Part shown: positions 10,586 through 24,590 of the stretch, one piece after another
How the letters are laid out: each line of letters starts with the position of its first letter
Numbering within the stretch: the stretch's first letter is position 1
Source of the DNA: Strigops habroptila
Taxonomy: Eukaryota > Chordata > Aves > Psittaciformes > Psittacidae
DNA length: 64,000 nt
Direction of reading: 5' to 3'
NCBI RefSeq assembly: GCF_004027225.2
Contig: NC_044283.2
Coordinates: 16,510,992 to 16,574,991, forward strand
Notes under the pieces: model-generated
What the model was told of the DNA's origin: nothing
What the model saw: only the letters and a program-made list of their open reading frames with translations
The model's database searches: none
Position numbers and translations under genes: made by a program

Positions 10586-10692
10586 AATTATTTATTATTT
10601 CTTGAGTGCCATCAAGGTATCTGAGTCTGTGTGATACAGAGGGGAAGACATGGTCCCTGTCTCATGAGACTTAATCTAAATAAGACAGAACA
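10586..10692 (+). repeat. Ancient amniote MIR-like SINE relic
   Basis: The order TTATTTATTATTTCTTGAGTGCC, then GACATGGTCCCTGTCTCATGAGACTTAATCTAAATAAGACAGA, follows a widespread amniote MIR-like repeat. That repeat has a 'GACAGTCCCTGCCC...GAGCTTACAATCTAAATAGACAAGAC' segment. Similarity is moderate, as expected for an insertion older than birds. The family assignment is from memory. Confidence 0.5.
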
Positions 10693-13600
10693 TTTGCAGA
10701 CATTCAAAGTAATACCACACAGCATGAACAGATGAAGGGCCAGGCTCAAAATTTCATCACTCAACTCTGCCATTATCTAACACTATATCTAACACTATTG
10801 CAGAACATGTGTGCTTTCAGTAAGGCCAGGTGTGCATGTAAAGATTTGCTTGGATTACCTACATCAAGATGGAAAGTGATAAAAATCAGACCTGTTTGAA
10901 ATCATTATTCTGTCCAAAACCTTAGCATAAGAGAAACAAAGTCACAAGCAAAAGTATCACTGTGATTTAGCTTTTTTTCTTTGATGAACAGCTATAAGCC
11001 ATTGTAGCTGAAGCACTGCTTTGTTGGTACGATCTGTCTCTACTAGAAGTTTTTGCTGCCACTGCAACATTGTAAAATGTTCCTAATGTACAAAGACCTA
11101 AAACTGCTCTGAACATCAGGTACAATACTTCAGGTCGTAGCTAAAGGTTTTGAAGAAATCTTAGACTGAATACACATGGAAGTTACTGTAAGGTTACATA
11201 TAATTAGATAGCTACCACTCAACAACTACTTCTATGCCTGGTCATGCTCAGTAATGCACATGCTTAAATGGGTAAGAAATTGGAGGAAAATCACTTCTAT
11301 TTACAGCCAAGAAAAGAATGCAGTTGGGTAGTTATGGGGATGCAGCTGACACACTACGTGTCCAACTTAACCTACCTCATGGCAATTTTTGTATATACCC
11401 ATATGCTTTGAGAGGTAACTTCACTCCAGCAAATAGGCAAGATGATGATGTGGAAAGAAGTGAGCAGAATTCCAGGCACAGCTGGAATCACTCACAGTTA
11501 TGACTGCAAGAAAGCTGGAACTGAACGCAATAGATATGGGAAAGTCGTTAAAAGGATTCAAAAGCAAAAATAACATGGTCTACAAAGTGACAGGGAACAT
11601 GGCTTGGATTGGTAGGACAGAATGAATTGAGAAATATGAACATTGAGGTAGGTGAATTATTTGAGCCAAAAGCTATTTCTGTCAGATGTCCTGTCCCAGA
11701 CTAGCTTACTGAGAGGATGTCCCCTCAGCAACAGGGCAAATGCTCACAATACCTAGTTTGGATGTAAACCTGAGGATAGCCTACCAGGGCATTTTGCTTT
11801 TTATGCTTCATGGTATTTCAAATCCTGGTCTAAATTCCCATAAATGAAGAACAAACATGACTACTGACTGCCTACACATGCCCATCTGTTCAGATGGCAC
11901 AGCTCCCACTAACAATTTAGTTGGGCAGTTTCACTGAAGTCTAGGTGCCAAACTAGCATACGTTTCACAAAGATAGCCTGTATGACACTACGAGCACCAT
12001 TTCCTTTGCAAGATTCCCTTGTCTGGGACAGGTTTGAAGATCAGTCATCTAATGATTCCCTGTTAGCCTGCTTTCATAAGAAACAGGATTATGCAATTGC
12101 AGTGTGACTTCTCATCTGTCAGCCTGCCCCCTTCTTTCCTACAGAAGTTTGGCAAATCTCAACCAGATTTGACAGAAGGGCAATGGTTTCAAAGTTATTA
12201 TTTTACTATGCATTTCATTAAAATGAATGGCTGCTTAGAGGAGACCTTAGTGACTTCAGTGATGGAAGTTCAACTGTATGAACTAAAACCTTATTAGACA
12301 ACAGAAAATCTACACAGGTGAATGCAGTCTCACCCGTGGGAAAAGCTACTGTCAGAACTTCACTGATACTAGACAGAAGGGAATCGAACCATTGGACACA
12401 AAACCATAATAAAGAGGACAGCTGCTCACAGAACAACTTGATTATGATCACGTTTATCAAAGTATGTGGCCAAACCAAATACCTGAAGGCAAATGCTGAA
12501 GAATCCCAAAGAGTTTAAAAACATTTCTGGCCACAGCTCAAAACCTCCATGTGTGTAGCAGAATAAATTGGCGGAACACTCTCAGCTTGCATAGGGCAAG
12601 CACTGTGCCATCCACCTACATGTAGCAAAAGTACATCAGAATATCTGTTGGGCTTTTCAGATTTTGCAAGTTCCTCTGTAATTTCCTAATGAATGTTACA
12701 GAACTTGGAAAATGCATGTAAGCTCTCTCACACTTTCCTGAATGTTCAGTGTTGTCCACCAAACACTTGGCTGTGTGAGAAAACCAATTCAATGAGCAAG
12801 TCATCCATGGACTTGTACAATACAGTACAAAAGAAAAGCCTATGTGACAGCTTCCCCTAGCTGGTACAAACCAGCCCAAGTACCTCAAGCAATTTTACTG
12901 ATAAGGCTACTTGCAAAATTACACCATTAAAACTCTTAAGTCAAAGAAACATTGGACTCTCAAGGCCAATGGCAGCAAACAGAGCTGGTTTTCTGCCTCA
13001 AAAAATGAGAGTGCAGAATGGATTGATGAAATACAGACTACTTTTCCAAACAGAGTGATAACAAAAAGTGACCAATGCATAATGGTCATGGGAGTGCAAT
13101 TCTTTATCTTTTTTTGCTTCAGAAGAAAACAAAATCCACAAAACTAAGAGCATACACAGCTGAGCTCTAGAAAAGCAGTGAGGGATGGGGAGAACTACCA
13201 CACTTGTGCTCATAGTGTTGATGCAACCACACAAAAATCAGTCCCAGCTGTCCTGGCGAAGAACAAAGAGGCTAAGGACACAAAGAAAACTGGATTAACA
13301 GTATTGAGGGAGATGGCCAGCACTCACAGCATGTAATTAATGTCATCCTGGCAGGAAGAAGGAACGTCCTCCTGTTTCTATTCAAATACACTGTGGCCCC
13401 AGATGATCCATCTCTACCAAGCAGTCTGTGGCAAAGAGCAGAATTTAATCTGGACGTGTGAACCGTATTGGTACCAACAGTATCAGTATTGCCACCATAA
13501 ACCTGACTTAAAGTGGAACCCTCCCAAATAAGGACATTACTATCAGTAAAGGCAGACCATCTTCACAGTTCAGAATTAATTAACAGAAATAACTTTTACC

Positions 13601-16600
13601 AAAACCCTTATCTGCAATTGCTGTACAATGTCATTTTGCTGTACAGTAGCATTTTAATTTCATTGTTTCTTTTATTTTTTTTGTTAGTGTAATAAGTATT
13701 TTCTTTGACAAATGTAACTTTAAGATTAGTATTACTGTCACTGATATTCTATCCTGGGAAGTGTGTTCCCATTAGAAATGGTGAATTTTGCAAGTATATT
13801 CATTGGCTTTCTTGACCTTGTTGGTTCAAATACAGCACAGCTTCTATTTACAGGTGGTTGATATCCTATAGAATAACTTCACTGGAGTTCTGCATGCAGA
13901 ATAGTGTCACTGACAGTGAGAGACAAATATAAAATGGAGCAACAAATTACCATTTTGATTTTTCTAGCTGTAGTTTAGGACTCTACAGAAAAAAACATTC
14001 CATGTGTTTTCTGAGAATCTTTTACTCTGTTAGATAAAATTGGCAAAGACTTTCGAAGGATCCAATTTTACTGGCAGTTACTCCTCAAACTAAATCAATA
14101 ACTCTAACAATTTTTAATAGCAAAGCTCTTTCCATCTGAGTGGCTGCAGTGCATGTGCATAAGCTGCAGTGATGTTTATTGTATATCTAGATAGAAAAGC
14201 TAGACTTTAAATTGTGTAACTTTCCATAACACAGTTTTCCTGAGGGCTGTTCAACTCAATAAGCAGCCAAGGAAAAGGGAGGGTGAATGCAACAGATCTG
14301 TTCTTTTCCAGCTTGAGATGCAGATGAGGCCCCACCCAGCAAACCAAACCTTTGGCATTCATCCACATGATCCTCCAGGCTAAGGAAAGAGAAGCCATGG
14401 AACAATATAGTAATACAAACCCTCCTCAGCCTTCTCATTCTGGTGCTTGCTTTCTCACAGAAATAAACTGCCTTAAATGGTAAAGAAGGCTGTCAGGTTC
14501 ATGGTGTCCATAACTGTAAAATAGCCATGTAAATCTTGCTTCTAGGGTGCCAGTTTTACCCAGTTTCATTATGATAGAAGCTACAGATTTTTCTTCCCCA
14601 TTCCTCACTGTGACCGTTGTGCTGGACACAAACAGGGTAGACTCTTCAGCATGGGTAGAAACGTATTCTCTTTCCAGACCTAATTAGCAGTGAAGCAACA
14701 GGAAGACTCACTCATCTGAAATTTAAGAAGTAATCAGAATTCCCTCAAAAAAGATTTTTACTGCAAGATCCACTTGCAAATAATTTGGTAGAACATCACC
14801 ATCTGGTGGATTCACCCACTGCCAATTTGGTTTTAATATTTTCTTTATTTCCCAGATAGATATCGTCAGCTCACTGAAGAATATTACATTGTAAGGTCAC
14901 CAAAAAAATACAGATAATCTTTTCAATAGTAATCTATAGCTTCTCCTTAGGACACGATACAAAGCTGCAAAAAAAGGGGGAGGTAGAATTCCTATTTTCA
15001 TATACAATCATAGGTGGCAGACCTGTTAAATAAATTGAGCCCAACCGCACTTGGCTGGACTCTAACCAACAACTCTTTCAGGCTGCCATTAAAATATCCT
15101 TTGTGGAAAATAATAAGACACCTCCTCCAAACAAAGTCAGAAAGCAAGTAGCACTCTGCTACTGATTGGCTAAACAGTGCATTCCACATCAAAGCTAAGA
15201 TTTCTTCTTCCTTTTCTTCTCAGAACTAAGTAATTAGTCTCACTATTGATGGAAATCACCCATTTTGCAAAGTGCAAGACACCACACTCTTCAAAAGCTC
15301 TAACTGAATACTGGAGGAAAAGGGGAGGAAGTGAAATAGAAAACATCCATACTAGCCTCTGAAGGCAGTCTGATGTCAATCGAAAGCCAGGTTGCCTAAA
15401 AACACCATCTATTCTTAGACCTTGCATCTCATGTCCTTGAAACAAGATGTTGAATATGGTATTTTCTGCCTGCTTTCTTTAATTCTTTTTTAACCAAAAA
15501 CTGTATCAAAGAAAATACATATATATAGCAGGCTTGATAATTTTCTCATAGCTTTATAAAAAGAACCAACTTTTGTCAGTCTGTTTCCTATTTGTAGGAA
15601 CCCTCACTCTACATTTCATATAAGCCCTGTAGCAATGGGCCTTATGTGATCACCTTCTGTGTTTATGCCTTTGTCTGAATGTCCACCTGCTTCTTTCAAC
15701 TAAAATCTGAGAAAAGGTAGTGGTCTTTCGACCTGTCACATTGCTGCAAGTTCCATGTAACTAGGCGGATACATAGACAATGGGATAGAACTTACACCAC
15801 CACAGAGACTTCTGCCACACAGAGACAAAAGTGCCCTGATCACTGAAGAAGACAAGATCTTGTAAGACAATAGGGCTTCAGTGCCCCCAAAATACATACT
15901 AAAACCCACAGACTACCATTACAGTCTACTCCACCTCCTTTATTATTATTGTTTGTAACTTACTCTCTGATTCCACAAATCCCATAGCCTGCCACACTTT
16001 AACGCAACATTATACTGATAGCAGTAGACGCTCATCATGAAAAAACACAAAAATCAAACTGATTTCAATAGAAATGTATGTTGTGAGATTTATATCATAA
16101 TGTTACACCAATATTACAGCATAGGTAAAAGTTGCAAAAGGAAAAGAAAATTTTTTTTGTGAGATTTTACATAACAATATAAAAAAATACCCACAATGCA
16201 GCTGCTTCCTACTGTGCTTGTCAGGAGTTTGTACCATGAAGTTCCCTTGAAACCGTATGACGAGCAGTGACATGATGAAGTAAGGCTCTACAGCCACTCA
16301 AATTTGTCCTATCCAATGTAACTTGAAACAATGACAAATAATATGTTTAAAGATAATAATCTTCAGGCACCACCAAAAAGAAAAATAATTTATCCCCTAT
16401 TTGGAAAAAACCCCACAAAACAGTCCTGAGAAATGGATACTAATTATCGCTAGCACAGAAATACAAGAGTTAACAGCAAAACACTGTTTGTTATTTGTGG
16501 GTGTGGGAGAGGTCCCATGGCAGGACATGACGCGAGAGAAAACCTTATGTTTTAAAAGCTTGTGACATCTCAAGGAGAATCAAAGCACCTGAGCAGTGCT

Positions 16601-19437
16601 TGAATTACCTAAAGCTTTTGTAATAGCTTTAAAACAGAAGATCTTTTAAAGACAGCCAAAATATATATTCAGAAGATGACAGGAAAACAGGATCAACAGC
16701 AGATCAGAGATAAACATCCTTAAGGCCCCGTCAATAGAAAGGAGTACAATTTGGATTCACTGTTTGGCCAAAAGCCGCTTTGGGGAGGGGGGGGGGAAAT
16801 GTTTAAAAGCAATTAAGTAATTTTACAGAAATAGTCTGGGATTTTGTGCAAAGGGAGAGAGACTCCAGGCTTGCCTCATCTCCTAGAAGCATCCCATATT
16901 CTTAGATGTGACGTTGCCATGACAACCACAACTTGGTGACCTCGTTATTTCAACCTAATCCTGCTTTGAAATTATAGTTGCTCCACCCTTTTGCCTGGCT
17001 AGCCTGATAACATAATCATTGTAAATGAGGATGGAAAAACACAGCAGGATACCATTCCCCTAGTGACATGGGACTAGTCTCACCTTATCAGGGAAACAGG
17101 CCAACAATTAAATTGCACAAATCTAAAAGCCCAAAAGTAGATTTTTTTTTTTTCTTGTTTGCTATTTTGTTTTGTGAAAAATCTAATAGATTGTTAGTGC
17201 AGGGATTCAGTTTGGAATGGGGGCTTTTGGGGAAATTCCTTCTAATTTAATTTAATGTCTTTATCAGGAAATTAAATAGTAATAAGGAGTAGTTCTCCTT
17301 AATTATGCATTTGTTTTGACTAACAGCTGGGGCAAGATTTAGGATATACACAGAGTCAGGATGGAACTTGTTTAGCAAATCAGATTGGGATTTTTAGCTT
17401 CAGACTTGCCTTGCTGTATTTATACTGGTTAAAGCAGTAAGCATTACAAAATCCCAGCTGTAGACATCGTGGAAGTACTTACTGTATTTGCTCACATGTT
17501 ACAGGAACATTACTGCAATTCTGCTCTTATTAAACACATGGACAACAGTACGGCGGCTGCTGCTGTCACAAATTTAAAGGAAACATTTTCTTGGCTCCTT
17601 GGGGAGGGAATTCAGAGTTTTCTATGTACATAGGACATATGAAAGCTAGAGGAGGTAAAAGTGGAGCAAATACCTTTAAAAGAACATAAATTTGGAGCTA
17701 TTGACATACCATCTAACTGAAGCTCCACAGACTGTAGTTCACAAAAACATTTTGTGACAGTTCTTCCATACTTCTGTCTCCCTTCCTCTTCTGGCAGAGC
17801 AGTCTGATTTCTCCCTTTCTCAGTACTTGCATGGTTTAGTACATGGGGACAGATTTTACCTTGGAGGTTGTGATGTTGCCTGAGATTTCTTGCAGGAACA
17901 ACATGCACACTGAGGCAACTAGATTTGTAAACAACACTCATCATTAGGAAAAGACAACAAAAAAGGAAGAATGAGGAGCTACTTTGACAGAGAAGTACAG
18001 AGAATTATTAGCTTGCTCAGTATGGACACAGGGCTTCCATTATTATGTTTATTTTCATATAGACTAACACAAAGATTTCCTCAAATCTAAGCTTATGTGC
18101 CTCTGCCAGCAAAGGGGCTGAGTCAGCCTCTGGGGATATGAACCCATGATTTCAGAAAGAAACTCTACATTTTAACATTTGGAGAGGTGGAGTGCTAAAC
18201 AGTTTCTTCCAGCTTCTGTGTCATAATAGGGAAGTTGGGTGATGCCCTCCAAAATAAATCAGCAAAGGTTCCATGCACTAGCAAAGGTAGCTATTAGGCA
18301 CCCACAGATGGACTCAGCGGTAAGCCAGGAAAACCTTTCCCCAGAAACTGTTTTATTAACAGTATAATCACAAGTCTGTTAGTAGTCATCAGCTCTGAGA
18401 TAGCTGATGAAGTAGCACAGCAAATAAAGCAATCTTCTGGTAAGACTTTACACAAAAAAATTCTTTTGAATACCACTTCAGCAATGCTTGGGGATGATCT
18501 TCCTGAACAGCCAAAAAAAACACGAGATCCAAAGCACTACCAATACATTGCAGGTACAACATGATGAGCTGAAAACTGAGCTCTTTCCTCGGTGCCATGA
18601 AAATATCTTTGTATTCAAAAGCAATAGGCAGGGCTAACCCACTACTTGCCTCTGGTTAAAAACTTTCCACTCCCAGGTAGAGAAAAGGAATCCACTGAGA
18701 GCTTTAACAGCCACTTTCACCTATGATCAGCACAAGGTGACTCAGGCACATAGAATTTAGATTTTCTTATCAAAAAAAAAAAGGGAGACTGACAAAACAC
18801 ATGGTTAGGGATCACTTAACATCTCCCTGGCCTTCCCCTTCAAGTGGGGCATTTTGCTGTCAATTGCTGATCATTAAATGATTAGAAGAGAAGAAATGTG
18901 CATGTAATCATTAGACATTTATTTCTTGAGGTGTTCAGCAGGGGTTAGAAATCAGTCTCCATTAAAATATTTTTCTTAAGCTCTGTTGAATCCCAAGAGC
19001 AGAGAATAGACATGAGTAGGAGATGTTTATACAGCACTGCAGCGAAGGAAGCAGGTTTTCCTTCACTAAAAGGCCAAAGTTCATTTTCTTAGAATAGCAG
19101 CATACATTCCAAAATGGTGCCTCGCATTTACCAAGAGCTATCAGTGAACAAGTGAACAAGATTTATGTCCAGATTCAAATGTAGTTCTCCTGCATACAAT
19201 AGTAAAAGGCCAGACCATTCAATACTTAATCAGGTTTCGAGTCCGATTTTTCCAGCCTTTCTTGAGCTCACCATGTACCATGTGCAGGCTGATTAATCCT
19301 TCTGACTGCTGATTCTAACACATGAACAGGAATCCAGAAGACCCAAATGAAATTCCAAGCAAGAAGTGTACTTTGTCATTTGATTTTGCATATATAATCT
19401 GACTTCTTAATCTGTTACAATCTACTTTTCTACATTC

Positions 19438-19440
<3 letters not shown>
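10693..19440. other. Long gene-free stretch
   Basis: There are nearly 9 kb with no ORF over 110 codons and no splice-flanked exon that I can recognise. It includes a short G-run (16782-16796), an X-box motif (16913-16926) and a weak CTCF-like motif (14794-14812). The rest is AT-rich unique-looking sequence. Confidence 0.6.
16913..16926. promoter_or_regulatory. X-box (RFX-type) motif
   Basis: GTTGCCATGACAAC is an almost perfect inverted repeat and differs by one base from the RFX optimum GTTGCCATGGCAAC. A TGACG half-site overlaps its left edge. The motif is seen directly; occupancy is unknown. Confidence 0.4.

Positions 19441-19472
<32 letters not shown>
19441..19472. repeat. Poly(A) tract, 32 A
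   Basis: An uninterrupted A32 is followed by GAAAGAAA. There is no AATAAA or retrogene body upstream, so it is called a mononucleotide repeat rather than a retroposon tail. Confidence 0.9.
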
Positions 19473-19474
<2 letters not shown>

Positions 19475-19776
19475 AAGAAATATTGCTCTTTTTACATTTA
19501 TTGTCCTGGATTTGAACTGCAGCTAAAATCATTCTCTGTTCAACACAGCTAACATACTGGGGGAAAAAATTACCAACTCTTGTGTAGTTAAAAGTGAATT
19601 GCATAGCAGACTTCTTGCTGAATGTGGGAAACACAATGACTCCTTACCGACCATGCTATGGAGCCCGTAGGTATGAGGTTTTATAGACAATACAAAAGTT
19701 CTTCTGTACAAATGATTTTCTTTGTACAAATTTAAAACAAAAATAGAAACAAAGCTTTTCTTTTCTCCTAGATCAG

Positions 19777-19795
19777 TAGCGACACCTAGTGACCA
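19777..19795 (-). promoter_or_regulatory. CTCF-like motif
   Basis: TAGCGACACCTAGTGACCA matches 15 of 19 positions of the reverse-complement CTCF consensus, placing the motif on the minus strand. This was scored by eye and not with a matrix. Confidence 0.35.
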
Positions 19796-22700
19796 AGCGC
19801 TAAAGGAACAGCGCTTGAAGACGGGTTTTCACAAAACTGCAGGATTACATTACCAAAACTAATTTTGGCTGTGGACAAAAACACCACCACAAAAACTCCA
19901 GGGTGTGGTAGGAGGAGTAAAACAAATGAATACTGACATTAGCTATGGGGTGATTTAAATTTGCAAAAAAATGCTACGTTTGCAGTAAAGAACAACCTGC
20001 TGCAATTCAAAGAGAAAGGAAGGGATGCTTTTCACAAACAGGGAAGAAACCATTTGAACAAGTAGAATGTAACTACCCAGTGAAACCTGGAAAGGCGCTG
20101 GGGCAGAGCACTCCTAACAGATGAATGATGTTCATAAGACAGGGAACAATCCTTAGTTGTAAAAGCCCAAGTTTTCCATCTCATCCAAAGAGGATAACTA
20201 CCAGAACAGAAAGCAACTGCTGCAGTGTTATGCTTATTCTGGTAAGTTCTTGCTAATATAGATAAGACTCACTGACATAGCTATATTAGCCTAAGTTATT
20301 CCACTTAACCTGCACCAGAGTGCATCCCTCTCTACCTGGACACACTACTCTAGAATAAAAATAATTTGGTTACTGATAATTACCTGGATCAATGACTTGT
20401 GGGTGCAGGGGAATGCTGAAAGACTACAATCTTCTCATAGGCCGTGTCTAGTATTGTTCATACATTCTATATTATACGACTAAGGAAGAGCTATGCAGGT
20501 GCATATTTTCCCCAAATAAGCAGCTAGCTCCAATCTGTAAGTCATCTTTACTTTGTAACATACTGTCCACATAATAATCTGTTCCCAAATGACAGTAACA
20601 CAGAAGCTTGGCAAGCTGCTGTAATGTCAATCAATGTTATGGAAACAGTCCTTGTTTCAGGGGAAAGGATGCAACCTTCTTCCTGAGAATCACTTCTCCT
20701 TTCCAGCTTTTCACTGGGTTTCAAGGTCTGCAAAATGCTCTGCTCTTGAAATATAGAAAGTTAAAAAGATACCCAGGAGTAAAGTCAAGAGAATTCCAGA
20801 AAAAGAGATTAGTTAAAAGAGAAGAAATTTAAGGAAGAAAAATCTGGGCAAAGTCCGTATCAGAAGAGATTAGCAGAAGGTGTACACTCTAGATCAAAAG
20901 ACAAATGTACAGCTCAAAAGCAGAGACACCAATTCTTCCTGCAATATATCTCAGACTATACTTATGGTGGAAGAAAATTATTTTTCAGTGTCACAGGAAC
21001 AAGTGGACAGTGAAGTCTGCATCAGTCTACCTTATCTTCACTTTGTGTTTATTTCTCGTCAGACAAAGTGACTCCAAGTCTCAACACAGTACAGAATCAG
21101 GCTTGTTCAAACTGGAGAAACCATGCTGTTTTCATTTTTCATTTTGTGCAAGGATGCTTGCACAAAATAGTTAAATAGCAGATGGCTAAAGTAGCTGAAA
21201 AAAAACGTGAGTGAAAGGAGACACATTCGTGACCAGCAGCAGAGAGATCATTAACCACAGAGCCAGAAAAGCTGTACATGTTCCTGGGAGTTTTCAAGAC
21301 AGGTGCACTAGGAAAAGTGTTCAGAAGTACAAAAGAAAGCTACTTTCTCTTTGAACTTCTGAGATAAGAAATACTGGGGACCCATGACAGAGAAGGTTTA
21401 AGAATTTTGTCTTACAAAAAGATGACAGCTACAGCTTTGGTTGGTAAAAAAATACCTAGTACAGTGACTGGCAGTGGCAGAAATGTGTGGCTTGTTACAC
21501 CCAAAAATAGATCCAGCTGTGTTATGTTTGCTTGCTACAAGCAATTTACCCCATAACTATCCCATTACGTTCCACTTGTGTTCCTATTTGTACCACAACC
21601 TAGTATGAGGTCCCCTCAAAGAAAAAGGAAAAAATTCCAGCAGACACCAATTGATTATCCCAATCAAAACAGCCCCGGGAAAGTCCTCAAAACAAGCCAT
21701 GCTGCACCAGGGTCAGAGAAAGGAAAAGGTTCCATGTTTCACCCATTCAGTCTTTTCCACTGCCAGCAAGATAACTGGTAAGACTAGCCAGTTACCTTGA
21801 CCTGGTTTGTACAGAATGCAGATAAGTTTGAAGAATGAAAGTTTTTGTTGACTCAATCTACCAACAAGGCAAGTTCTACTTTTAAATGGAGAAATAGCCT
21901 AGATTCCTGAACTGTGTGCGACTGGTCTTTGATAAGCAGTTTTCACCCTGACCCTGAATCTGTAGTATTGCTAAGGGATCCATAGGATGTGAAATATTGC
22001 CATTATTTGACCTTTGTAGAATTTCTAAGAGTCAGAATCACTGCTGGAAAATCTTTAGGGGTCCACAAAAAGGAAAAATAATGAAAAGCATTGCCTTAAA
22101 TTGGCAGGTCTTCAGTTTTGCCACCATCTTCAATGTGGGCTGTCTGTGACCTTGCAGAAAGTTTAGTAGGACATGTTTGACATTGAAATGATCAGCTGTA
22201 TATTTTAATATCTCTCATTTATACCTTAAATAGAAGTGAACTTCATTTTTACTTGGATTAAGATTTCCAGCCTTCTTCATGTGGTGTCTTTATAAATAGT
22301 GAAAGGTCAGTATCTATTCACTGCATAATTTATGTATTTGCTAATTACTGTAGATTACATCTGAAGTGAGGTGATCACACACTCGTTAGCTCTAATTACA
22401 ACAGAAAAATCATTAATCATAGCCTTATAATAAAGCATAGGTACTGTAGGTATTAAATAGATGTTTAGCTTATTGCTGTACAACTCCTATGGTATCAGTG
22501 CTAATACACCAAACATCCAGAGATTACAAAAAAATCTGGAATACCTCTGCTGCTTTGTAGACTTGTGATCTGAAATGCTGAATTACCAAAGAATCCAGGT
22601 GCACATGTACTAGGGTGGGGACTGAGAGACTCTTGTGATGTTTCATTAAATGAAATGTACTTAATTTAATAAAAAAGCCCCCACCTCCATATAAAAATTC

Positions 22701-24320
22701 AACTTTTTCCAAAATGAGATGGAAAATTAAAATTCAAGCATGTAACCTTGTAAACAGATCTATTATTTCTTTACATTAATCCTTAGATACTTTTCTAGGT
22801 AGTTTTGCCTAATGATCTTACGACTAAGTTCAACAAAATTGAGTGTAATGTATTTAAAATACACTCAACTGATATTGAGCTTGTTGATGAGGAGTGTGGG
22901 CCTGTTAAAATTGACAAAACTGACAAGTTCTCTATTGCCTCTTATTTTATTGCTCTTTCGGTTCAACATGTGGCTTTGCAAACATAAAGTATTTATTGCT
23001 TGCTGGTTGAAAAGGTCCTGCTCAGGAATACATTTTATTAGTCATGGTTCAGGCTCTTTTATCAGTTTTCCTCTTTGGTGTAAGTTCCAATTTGTTAATG
23101 GTACCTAGGTGAAAACGTAAAAATGGAAATATTTCATGGAGTTCTGGAGAACATCACTGATCAGGTAAGGTCAGAACTCTGTTTTTATATCAGGAAGTTT
23201 TTCTTAAAAACATTTTCTTGGACATACAGAACTGCAGAGACATCAGTAAAAACACTCATGCTTTGTTTATAGTGCTGTAATCTTTGTTAGATCTAGTGCT
23301 AGATGCAGGGATTGCTACCCAGACATTTCTTCCTGATAAGCCACCAGAAGATCTAGATCACAACATGACCCCAAACTAGCTACATTGGCAGCTGCAGTGA
23401 TATGGCAGAGGGTAGACATTCAGAACTGCGAACAAAAAGCCAAGAAAAAGGACAATACATTGCCTGAATCCAGAATTTCGAAACCATATTTCAAAGCAGC
23501 ATAATTCTGTTAAGCAAGTCTGCCGTGACTTTAACCCCCAGACCACCTCAACATTTTATGGGACTAGACTGAGAACCACATCAATCCAAAAAGATATTTG
23601 GTGATCTGTTCCAACAAATAAACTTATAAGTAGTAATATAAGTGCAACTGAAGGAATTGAATTTGGTCAAAAATGAATGAATAGACCAAAGGAAATTCTT
23701 AAACCAATTTAACAACAGAACTGCCAAAATTATTTTGCCTTCCCTGATGCTGTCTATGTTTCCAGGGCCATATCAAGCTATATCCAACACAGTCTGTCCT
23801 GAAGCCAGCTCTCAGAAACAATTCAAAAGCACTTCATGTATTAAAAAAATGTTAAAAATTAAGAACCTGATAAAATGGTTGAATGCAATATACTGCACAC
23901 AAAAATACAATATAGCTAACACATAAATACCTAGGCACTAATTTAGGCTTTATGTGTAAAATATCTAAGCATAAAGGCTCTGCCATTTATTATCTATCAC
24001 ACAAGTCAAAAGAGTGTTTTACTGATCACAAAACCAGGAACCTCAAAATTAGAAAAACCACTTTGTACATTCCAATTATAATAAAGACATTAAACCCTGT
24101 TCATATACCCTTTTTTACAGCTGATTCTCACCAGTCCGTTTCCAGTCCAACCAGAATTTGTACTATACACTTTCTCTCCCAACCCTAACTTTTCCACTTG
24201 CCCTAATAACAGTCAGAGACTGGTTCTTCACTCAAACTCAACAGCAACAGCGCACATGAAAAGCTTCAAGGGAGAATTCCTTTAGTAGCCCACGCTTCTC
24301 TTTAGTTGCCCCTTCCCAGT
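19796..24320. other. Gene-free stretch
   Basis: This is AT-rich unique-looking sequence with no recognised exon. The segment 22190-22450 is dense in homeodomain-type TAAT cores and could be regulatory, but I have no alignment to support that. Confidence 0.55.
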
Positions 24321-24590
24321 CATAGAATCACAGAATCAGCTAGGATGGAGAAGACCTTTAAGATCATCAAGTGTAACTGTTCCCCTAGCACTGTCAAGAC
24401 CATCACTAAAACATAACACTGAGGGCCTCATATGTATGTTTTTTGAATACTTCCAGGGATGGTGATTCCACCGCTTCCCTGGAAAGCCTGTTCTAATGTC
24501 TGACCACCATCTCGGTGAAGAAATTTTTCCTAATATCCAATCTAAAACTCCCCTGGTGCAGCTTGAGGCCACTACTTCCCCACTCCAACA
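24321..24590 (-). mobile_element. CR1 LINE, 3'-end fragment
   Basis: The left end CATAGAATCACAGAATCA is the complement of the CR1 terminal repeat. It is followed by a diverged 'GAAGACCTTTAAGATCATCAAGT' block. Further in lie CTCCAGGGATGGTGATTCCACC-type and GAAGAAATTTTTCCTAATATCCAATCTAAA segments, all characteristic of the CR1 3' region read on the minus strand. The right boundary near 24590 is approximate. Moderate divergence indicates an old copy. Confidence 0.92.

Noticed and set aside
14794..14812. Third CTCF-like motif
   Set aside because: Only 11 of 19 positions match by eye. It is mentioned for orientation but not annotated.
19230..19250. GGTTTCGAGTCC as a tRNA B-box
   Set aside because: No A-box, cloverleaf or terminator is found at the right distance.
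19200..19472. Poly(A) tract as the tail of a processed retrogene
   Set aside because: There is no AATAAA, coding similarity or target duplication upstream of the A32 run.
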